This document shows positions 58,239 through 64,000 of a stretch of 64,000 nt of DNA, one piece after another. Source of the DNA: Fibrobacter sp. UWEL (GTDB taxonomy: Bacteria; Fibrobacterota; Fibrobacteria; Fibrobacterales; Fibrobacteraceae). Under the pieces are notes generated by a model. The model saw nothing but the letters and a program-made list of their open reading frames with translations. It had not been told where the DNA came from and did no database searches. Position numbers and translations under genes: made by a program. Location: positions 24,471-88,470 of the forward strand of contig NZ_FRBE01000015.1 in NCBI RefSeq assembly GCF_900142535.1, in the 5' to 3' direction. Numbering within the stretch: position 1 is the first letter of the stretch; every line of letters starts with the position of its first letter.

Positions 58239-59279
58239 ATGAAATACCGATTTTTTGTTCCTTTTTTCCTGGCCATGAATGGCTTCCTCTTCGGCGGTGA
58301 ATCCCAAGAGGGTGTTTCGTTCGCTACGGATCCGGAACTGGGGGAACCCTTCCAGGTGCATTATTATGATGCGGGGGAGTCAAGCGCAAGTGTTTATAGG
58401 GCTACCCTGATTGACTATCCCTGGAATCACGAAAGTGCGCCTAAGGCCTCGGTACTTTACATCCATGGCTTCAACGATTACTTCTTTCAAAAGGAATTGG
58501 CCCAGAAGGTAGATTCTGCCGGTTATTCTTTTTACGCCATAGACCTTCACAAATACGGCCGTTCCTATCGTCAGGGGGAGCGCCTTGGCGAAGTATATGA
58601 CCTTGCGGAGTATTTCCCGGAAATTGATTCCGCCCTGGCAAAAATAAAGGCTAGGGAAAACGCCCCCCTCGTGATTATCGGGCACAGTACCGGCGGCCTC
58701 ATCGCGTCCGTGTACGCCCAGAGTCGGGATAACGGCAAGAATATTTCCGCCATCGTGTTGAATAGTCCCTTCCTGGACATGAACCTCAATTTCTTTATGG
58801 AGCTTGCTGTCCCTCTGGCTTCCAAGCTGGGGCATCTGTTCCCTACCGTGGATGTGCCTCGAGGGGATAACACCTCCTATAGCGAGAGTGTCCATAAGGA
58901 TTATCGCGGCCAGTGGGATTATAACCTCAAACTGAAAACATTCGAGAGCATCCCCGTCAATCTGGGATGGCTGACCGCTATCCACGAGGGACACGTTAAA
59001 GTCCAGAAGGGTATGGATCTTACGCCCCCCATTCTAGTGATGCACAGCGATTGCAGCGAACGTAGTGATGAGTGGGTAGAGGCTTACTCCCGCTGTGACG
59101 GAGTGCTGGACATAGAGGATATTGACCGCTACGGCCGGGTGCTAGGCAAGAACGTCCAGATGAAAGTCATCGAGGGCGGCCTTCACGATCTGTACCTCTC
59201 TCAGGAAAAAGTCCGCTTTAACGCCTATCAGGCTACCTTCCAGTTCCTGGATAGCGTCTTCGTCAAACCCGCAAATTAA
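58239..59279 (+). CDS. Secreted alpha/beta hydrolase (S33/lysophospholipase type)
   Basis: 346 aa. Signal peptide (FFVPFFLAMNGFLFGG). The nucleophile elbow is IIGHSTGGLIAS, the acid lies in LVMHSDCSERSDEW and the His in IEGGLHDLYLS; the lid region between is large. This is the serine-aminopeptidase-S33/monoglyceride-lipase-like group. The secreted location suggests an extracellular or periplasmic ester substrate, possibly an acyl- or feruloyl-ester, unproven. Confidence 0.85.
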   Translation: MKYRFFVPFFLAMNGFLFGGESQEGVSFATDPELGEPFQVHYYDAGESSASVYRATLIDYPWNHESAPKASVLYIHGFNDYFFQKELAQKVDSAGYSFYAIDLHKYGRSYRQGERLGEVYDLAEYFPEIDSALAKIKARENAPLVIIGHSTGGLIASVYAQSRDNGKNISAIVLNSPFLDMNLNFFMELAVPLASKLGHLFPTVDVPRGDNTSYSESVHKDYRGQWDYNLKLKTFESIPVNLGWLTAIHEGHVKVQKGMDLTPPILVMHSDCSERSDEWVEAYSRCDGVLDIEDIDRYGRVLGKNVQMKVIEGGLHDLYLSQEKVRFNAYQATFQFLDSVFVKPAN

Positions 59280-59298
59280 AAAAATCCCTCTGCATCTA

Positions 59299-59327
59299 TA
59301 AAAAAGGCCCGCAGTAACCTGCGAGCC
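59299..59327 (-). terminator. Terminator after the GH45 gene
   Basis: GGCCCGCAG-TAAC-CTGCGAGCC (one mismatch); on the minus strand a TTTTTT run follows. A second hairpin, GGGGGCTTCGCCCCC, lies at 59366-59380. Confidence 0.75.
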
Positions 59328-59392
59328 ATTTAAACGTCCGCTCAGCACCGCTGAGCCGGGAGGTCTAGGGGGCTTCGCCCCCTACATCATTA

Positions 59393-61084
59393 CTAAAACA
59401 GGCTTAACAGTTCCTGCGGGCATTCCACTTCCTTGAAGTTGTGGTTGGGATTGCCTGCTGCTTCGTACCAAGTAGCGAGGAACATGCAGCCCTGCTTGGC
59501 AACTGCGTCTCCAGAGAAGGATGCTTCGCACTTCTTGGCAAGGCACTGCTTACGCTTGGTCAGCAAGTCGCCATCGTAGCCCACTTCGCCTTCGCACTGG
59601 GAAAGAAGGCCGCCATACTGTTCGCCCTGAGAGCCCCAGCCCATCTTGTTGGCGCAACCGTTGAAGATACCGTAGCCACCGCCCGGAATCATAATGTCGA
59701 ACTGACCTTCAGCCACGTCGTAACCAATGTTGGAAGCGATGACCACCAGAGTCTTGCCGGCCATGGCCTTGTGGTTGGCCTTGGTTTCGTACTTACCGGT
59801 GCCAGTGAATTCCAGGGCGAAGCACTTACCGCATTCACCACCGGCAGAACCCGGAACGGCTGCGAAGGCAAATGCCAGCTTGTCGTTCACAATCATAGGA
59901 ATCTGGCTCTTGCAGGTACCGGAGTTACCGCCGTCGCACATGGACTTTGCGCCATCGTCAGAAATCTTGTTGCCGGATGCATCACATGCAGATGCCTGCT
60001 TGCCGCCCTTGCCGGGCCAAGCGCAGTGAGGCTTACAGCAGTCCCAGTAACGGGTTGCCCAGCCAGAACCGCTCTTGCCGCCAGTTGCCTTCACGGTGTA
60101 GCTGCTGGAAATGACCTTGGCGCCTGCGAAGTCGCCAGTGCCGGTAGTGCCAGTGTTGGTGTTCTGCTGCTGCTGGCTGGAAGAGGACTTAGCCTGGCTG
60201 CTAGAAGACTTTGCCACAGAGCTAGAAGACTTGGCTACAGAGCTAGAGGACTTTGCCTGGCTGCTGGAGGACTGCTGAGTCTGCTGGTTATTGTTGTTAG
60301 TGCCGGTGCTAGTTGCGATGGATGCGCAGTTCTTGCCTGCCGGATCGTAATAGCAGTTGATCGTGCAGTCTTCCTTGTAGGCGTAGGATTCGCCGTTCTT
60401 GCCTGCGAGGTTTTCGTAGGGCTTTACATTCTTGTTGTTTGCCTTGTCGAAGCAAGTGCCGTCAGTTCCCTGCTGGCTGTTATTGTTGCTAGCGGAGCTT
60501 GCTGCCTGCTGGTTATTGTTATTGCTGGCGGAGCTTGCTGGCTGATTGTTGTTGCTTGCAGAACTCTTGGGCTGAGTCTGGGTGCCACTGTTGCTAGCGG
60601 AGCTTGTTGCCTGCTGGTTGTTGCTATTGCTTGCGGAGCTTGCGGGCTGAGTCTGGGTACCGCTGTTGCTAGCGGAACTTGCCACGGGAGTAGTGCCCGT
60701 ATTGGTATTCGGGTTATTGTAGCTAGCAGGGTCAATGATGGTCAGTTCCAGATAGTTCACGCCAGACATAGCGGGAGTGCCGTTATTGTCGCTGATGGTG
60801 AACGTGGTCGGGTCGTAAGTACCGACCTTGGCGCCTGTTGCGTCGAATACTTCAAACTTGGTATTGATGACGTAGAGCTGGTCTGCGGTAAGGATCCAGC
60901 AGGGTTCGCTTACGATAACGTCTGCGGCAGTAGTGCCAGAAACGATGGGGCTCTTGCTGGTGGTGGGGGTGACGGCCTGTTCGCCCGGTGTGGGAATGGT
61001 ACTGGTAGCTTCTTCGGAACTACAGTTCACCAGTGCAAGTGCTGCACTCAGAACCAGGACGGACTTAGTAAAGGGGTGCTTCAT
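59393..61084 (-). CDS. GH45 endoglucanase lipoprotein 3
   Basis: 563 aa. Lipobox ALVNC (Cys21). An N-terminal module (about 60-120: ILTADQLYVINTKFEVFDAT, DNNGTPAMSGVNYLELTII) is followed by six SSASN repeats (about 136-205), a Cys-rich mini-domain (210-255: CFDKANNKN ... CTINCYYDPAGKNC), a second linker (SSSSVAKSSSSQAKSSSS) and the GH45 domain. The catalytic residues are TRYWDCCKPHCAW (Asp348) and GQFDIMIPGGGYG (Asp463). The linker repeats are near-identical in DNA and may vary in number. Confidence 0.92.
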   Translation of the reverse strand: MKHPFTKSVLVLSAALALVNCSSEEATSTIPTPGEQAVTPTTSKSPIVSGTTAADVIVSEPCWILTADQLYVINTKFEVFDATGAKVGTYDPTTFTISDNNGTPAMSGVNYLELTIIDPASYNNPNTNTGTTPVASSASNSGTQTQPASSASNSNNQQATSSASNSGTQTQPKSSASNNNQPASSASNNNNQQAASSASNNNSQQGTDGTCFDKANNKNVKPYENLAGKNGESYAYKEDCTINCYYDPAGKNCASIATSTGTNNNNQQTQQSSSSQAKSSSSVAKSSSSVAKSSSSQAKSSSSQQQQNTNTGTTGTGDFAGAKVISSSYTVKATGGKSGSGWATRYWDCCKPHCAWPGKGGKQASACDASGNKISDDGAKSMCDGGNSGTCKSQIPMIVNDKLAFAFAAVPGSAGGECGKCFALEFTGTGKYETKANHKAMAGKTLVVIASNIGYDVAEGQFDIMIPGGGYGIFNGCANKMGWGSQGEQYGGLLSQCEGEVGYDGDLLTKRKQCLAKKCEASFSGDAVAKQGCMFLATWYEAAGNPNHNFKEVECPQELLSLF

Positions 61085-61266
61085 AATAACCTCAATAAAA
61101 ACTTGACAAGACTCTCTGTCGAAAGTCCTTCCAATTCCATCCGACCCAAAAATAGCTTTTTACCCCCGAAAACGCATGTAAACTTTTGTTTCATAACAAG
61201 TTACGAGATTCCCGTCACACCTCACAATAAAGCCCCTTGCATCATAAATCGCCGAGCCCCTGCATC

Positions 61267-61296
61267 AAAAAAGCCCTCGGCCATGGCCGAGAGCTT
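61267..61296 (-). terminator. Terminator after GH45 gene 4
   Basis: On the minus strand AAGCTCTCGGCC-AT-GGCCGAGGGCTT is followed by TTTTGATG. Confidence 0.85.
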
Positions 61297-61317
61297 AATA
61301 AAGGTTATGTGTCCCGA

Positions 61318-62754
61318 TTAATATTTATCGAGAAGCTGCTGGGGACATTCCACTTCCTTATAGTTGTGGGTCGGGTTGCCCGCAGCGTTCATCCAGTTAG
61401 CCAGGAACAGGCAGCCTTCCTTAGCCTTAGCGTCGTTGGCAAAGACGGAGTTGCACTTGCTGGTCAGACAGCTCTTGTAAGCGGAGGCGTTGTAGTTCTT
61501 TTCTTCTTCACATTCAGAAAGAAGGCCGCCGTACTGCTTACCCTGGGCGCCCCAGTTGAAACGAGAGCAGCCGTTATAGATACCCACGCCACCGCCAGGA
61601 ATCATGATGTCAAACTGACCTGCTTCCACGTCGTAACCGATGTTACTTGCGATCACGATCAAGTGCTTGCCCTTGAGGGACTTCTGGGGGTTCTTGCTTT
61701 CGTACTTGCCCTTTCCGTCGAATACCAGGTCGAAGCACTTACCGCATTCGCCGCCAGCACTACCCGGCACTGCAGCGAAGGCGAATGCCAAGGTGTCGTT
61801 GTAAACCTGGGGAATCTGGCTCAGGCAGGTACCGGAGTTACCGCCGTTACACATACTGGTTGCTTCGGAATCGTTAATCTTGTTACCGCTGGCGTCGCAG
61901 CCCTTGGTCATCTTGCCGCCCTTGCCGGACCATGCACAGTGGGGCTTACAGCAGTCCCAATAACGGGTTGCCCAGCCGGAACCGGACTTACCGCCGTTCA
62001 CATATTTAATAGTGAATGCTGCAGTGTTGCCGCCGCTCTGCTGTGCTGCGGAAGAGCTGGAAGCCTGCTGCTGTTGCTGCTGCTGGCTGCTGGAAGACTT
62101 CGCAGTTGCGCTGGAACTCTTGGCCTGCTGCTGAGCTGCAGAACTGGAGGACTTTTCCTGAATGGGAGCTGCAGAGCTGGAAGACGGGATGATCGTGTTG
62201 GCTGCGTATGCCTTCAGGGTGGTCATGTCCACGTTTTCGACGAGGGGAACATTGTTCAGGTCCACGATCTTGCCCACCTGGGAAGCGTCATAGACGAAAT
62301 AGCCAATCTTCTCGCCGCTAGCGTCCGTGACGATGCCGATACCGGTGCCTGTTGCAGGGTCGATGGCGTCGTCGGTTGCGGGGTAGATCACGTAAGTCTG
62401 GTCTGCAGAAAGAACCCAGGCAGTAGAGGTAATCTTGGTGGCGGTAATAATCTCAAGTTCGGAGGTGTTGATGCCGGTTGCCATCTTGCTTTGGTCAGCC
62501 ATGGCGTAAACCGTCACGTTGGTCAAGTCGGTAAGATCTGCGAGACCCACCAGCGTGCCGTCCAAATCCTTGACCTTGCCATCTACGCCGATGGTGTACT
62601 GCTTCTTATCGATGGTGACAAGCCAAGAAGCCTGGTCTACTACGATTGCCTGATTCTGTGAATCGTCGCTCTTACTGGGAGAATCGTCGCCACAGCTGCA
62701 AACCATGAGCAGCGCACTTGCGGCAAGAATAGTCTTAAAAAACGGAATCTTCAT
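61318..62754 (-). CDS. GH45 endoglucanase lipoprotein 4
   Basis: 478 aa from the ATG at 62752-62754. Lipobox LLMVCSC (Cys21). Two copies of the small N-terminal module (about 40-90 and 110-185: ASWLVTIDKKQYTIGVDGKV and AWVLSADQTYVIYPATDDAI ... DLNNVPLVENVDMTTLKAYA), a Ser/Gln linker (about 190-240) and the GH45 domain. The catalytic residues are TRYWDCCKPHCAW (Asp267) and GQFDIMIPGGGVGIYNG (Asp382). It lies 233 bp upstream of enzyme 3 with its own terminator. Confidence 0.92.
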   Translation of the reverse strand: MKIPFFKTILAASALLMVCSCGDDSPSKSDDSQNQAIVVDQASWLVTIDKKQYTIGVDGKVKDLDGTLVGLADLTDLTNVTVYAMADQSKMATGINTSELEIITATKITSTAWVLSADQTYVIYPATDDAIDPATGTGIGIVTDASGEKIGYFVYDASQVGKIVDLNNVPLVENVDMTTLKAYAANTIIPSSSSAAPIQEKSSSSAAQQQAKSSSATAKSSSSQQQQQQQASSSSAAQQSGGNTAAFTIKYVNGGKSGSGWATRYWDCCKPHCAWSGKGGKMTKGCDASGNKINDSEATSMCNGGNSGTCLSQIPQVYNDTLAFAFAAVPGSAGGECGKCFDLVFDGKGKYESKNPQKSLKGKHLIVIASNIGYDVEAGQFDIMIPGGGVGIYNGCSRFNWGAQGKQYGGLLSECEEEKNYNASAYKSCLTSKCNSVFANDAKAKEGCLFLANWMNAAGNPTHNYKEVECPQQLLDKY

Positions 62755-63371
62755 AATATACCCTTCATTGACCCATAACACAACCAGCCTAAAGATAAAT
62801 AATGTGTCCGATTTTCAAAGTAAAAAGATGTGTATGTTGATAAAATACGTTCCGTATGTGTTCCCGAAAAACCGGCTGGCGAGAACAATCGTTCCAAAAC
62901 ATGAAATGCACCTAAGTCTAAGAGCGAGTGGGGGATAGGCCTATTTGTAAACTTATGTAAAATTTGGTGATGTAAAATTCTTTTTACAATAATTCCGCAG
63001 GGACGATCCGCCAGTGAGAAAAAGAATTCACAAGATGTGCGTTAACTGTTGATAAGTTGGAAAGTCTGTGAACATAGGAATGTTGAACCTTTGAAATTTT
63101 CATAAAAACGCGGTTTTGTAAAAATCCTGAACAGGACAATCCGCGGGGTCGAAATACCCTTTCCCAGGACCCTGGTTTTTTCCGAAATTCCCGTTTTTCG
63201 TAAAAAATCAAAGAAAAATCCTTGAAATATTCCTTGAATTTGCTAAATTTGTGCAGCAAAATTCGTAGAGTACCGCTTCCTATGCTCTGCGGAATAACGG
63301 GAAACTCACGCAAACCCGCGTAGTTCCTAGGTTTCGAAGCGATAAACCTTCTGCTGAAGAAGAGGAATAAA
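62755..63371. other. Long intergenic region upstream of tuf
   Basis: 617 bp, AT-rich, between the divergent GH45 gene and tuf. TTATCAACA (reverse, near 63046) and GAATTCACAAG occur near 63030. The last 115 bp are the probable tuf leader. No further gene is supported. Confidence 0.5.
63222..63249 (+). promoter_or_regulatory. Probable tuf promoter
   Basis: TTGAAA (63222-63227) and TAAATT (63244-63249), spaced by 16 bp, precede a leader of about 115 nt and the tuf start. Confidence 0.5.
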
Positions 63372-64000
63372 ATGGCAAAAGAACATTTTGACAGAAGTAA
63401 GCCGCACTGCAACATTGGCACCATCGGCCACGTTGACCACGGTAAGACCACTCTGACCGCTGCAATCTGCACCACCCTCGCCGCTAAGGGCCTGGCTGCT
63501 GCAAAGCGTTTCGATGAAATCGATAACGCTCCCGAAGAAAAGGCTCGTGGTATCACGATTAATACTTCTCACGTCGAATATACCTCCGCTGCACGTCACT
63601 ACGCTCACGTTGACTGCCCGGGCCATGCTGACTATGTTAAGAACATGGTTACTGGTGCTGCTCAGATGGACGGCGCAATTCTCGTTGTTGCTGCTACTGA
63701 CGGTCCCATGCCGCAGACTCGCGAACACATCCTGCTCGCACACCAGGTTGGCGTGCCCAAGATCGTTGTTTTCATGAACAAGGTTGACATGGTTGATGAC
63801 GTCGAACTCCTCGACCTCGTCGAAATGGAAGTTCGTGATCTGCTCTCCAAGTACGAATTTGACGGCGACAACACCCCGATCATCCGCGGTTCTGCACTCA
63901 AGGCCCTCGAAGGCGACGCAGAATACCAGGACAAGATCATGGAACTCATGGAAGCATGCGATACCTACATTCCGCTGCCTGCCCGTGAAACCGAAAAGCC
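63372..64000 (+). CDS. tuf: Elongation factor Tu, partial (C-terminus beyond window)
   Basis: The first 209 codons are present. The P-loop is [14 protein letters not shown], switch [33 protein letters not shown] the switch II region and MNKVDMVDD the guanine-specificity loop. EF-Tu carries aminoacyl-tRNA to the ribosome. Codon choice is very biased, as expected. RBS AGAGGAATAAA. The gene runs off the end of the window. Confidence 0.97.
   Translation, partial: MAKEHFDRSKPHCNIGTIGHVDHGKTTLTAAICTTLAAKGLAAAKRFDEIDNAPEEKARGITINTSHVEYTSAARHYAHVDCPGHADYVKNMVTGAAQMDGAILVVAATDGPMPQTREHILLAHQVGVPKIVVFMNKVDMVDDVELLDLVEMEVRDLLSKYEFDGDNTPIIRGSALKALEGDAEYQDKIMELMEACDTYIPLPARETEK

Overview
The window looks like chromosomal DNA from a cellulolytic Fibrobacter (phylum Fibrobacterota). 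Four family-45 endoglucanase lipoproteins with Ser-rich linkers, a protein made of the 'Fibrobacter succinogenes major paralogous' (FISUMP, TIGR02145) domain, a C-terminal Por/T9SS-like sorting domain on a secreted esterase, and many signal-peptide and lipobox proteins without clear homologues all point there. No rRNA, CRISPR array or intact transposase was seen.

Layout. 0-5 kb: envelope proteins, a periplasmic histidine phosphatase, tRNA-Met and a metallophosphoesterase. 5.3-9.2 kb: a leftward operon rsmG-parA-parB-M23 peptidase-bactofilin, a chromosome-segregation and cell-shape block typical of origin-proximal DNA. 9.2-18.1 kb: five parS palindromes spread over 9 kb, two of them inside coding sequence, among small genes (macrodomain, YkgJ-type Cys cluster, VOC, queE/queD, MerR, GNAT). 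A 404-bp AT-rich gap at 17.84-18.24 kb carries several DnaA-box-like 9-mers and one parS, so the origin is probably in or near this window. 18.2-31.5 kb: envelope and lipid genes (LpxL-type acyltransferase, patatin, LpoA-like PBP activator), a barnase-like lipoprotein divergent from an ArfA-like ribosome-rescue gene with a terminator inside its reading frame, a 311-bp IS21-like non-autonomous element with target duplication, a NYN protein, a siderophore/cobalamin-type binding protein, a cyclic-nucleotide-binding protein and purM. 31.6-44.7 kb: surface proteins, including a tandem GH45 pair, an SGNH esterase, the FISUMP protein and an AT-richer block of Cys- and Ser-rich secreted proteins, one with a HExxH motif. 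44.8-58.2 kb: housekeeping and membrane functions (murJ, an LplT-PlsC-AAS triple fusion, an alanine:Na+ symporter, ahcY and an MTA/SAH deaminase) and a small XRE regulator with its own palindrome. 58.2-62.8 kb: an alpha/beta hydrolase and a second GH45 pair. The window ends inside tuf (EF-Tu).

Genes that probably work together: ParA/ParB with the parS sites; the LytM peptidase with bactofilin (localised wall remodelling); MurJ, the PBP activator, LpxL and the lysophospholipid-recycling fusion (envelope assembly); AhcY with the SAH/MTA deaminase (S-adenosylhomocysteine turnover); QueE with QueD (preQ0); and the GH45 enzymes with the SGNH esterase (plant cell-wall attack). Most start sites were trimmed to internal ATGs where a signal peptide, a ribosome binding site or an upstream terminator decided the matter.
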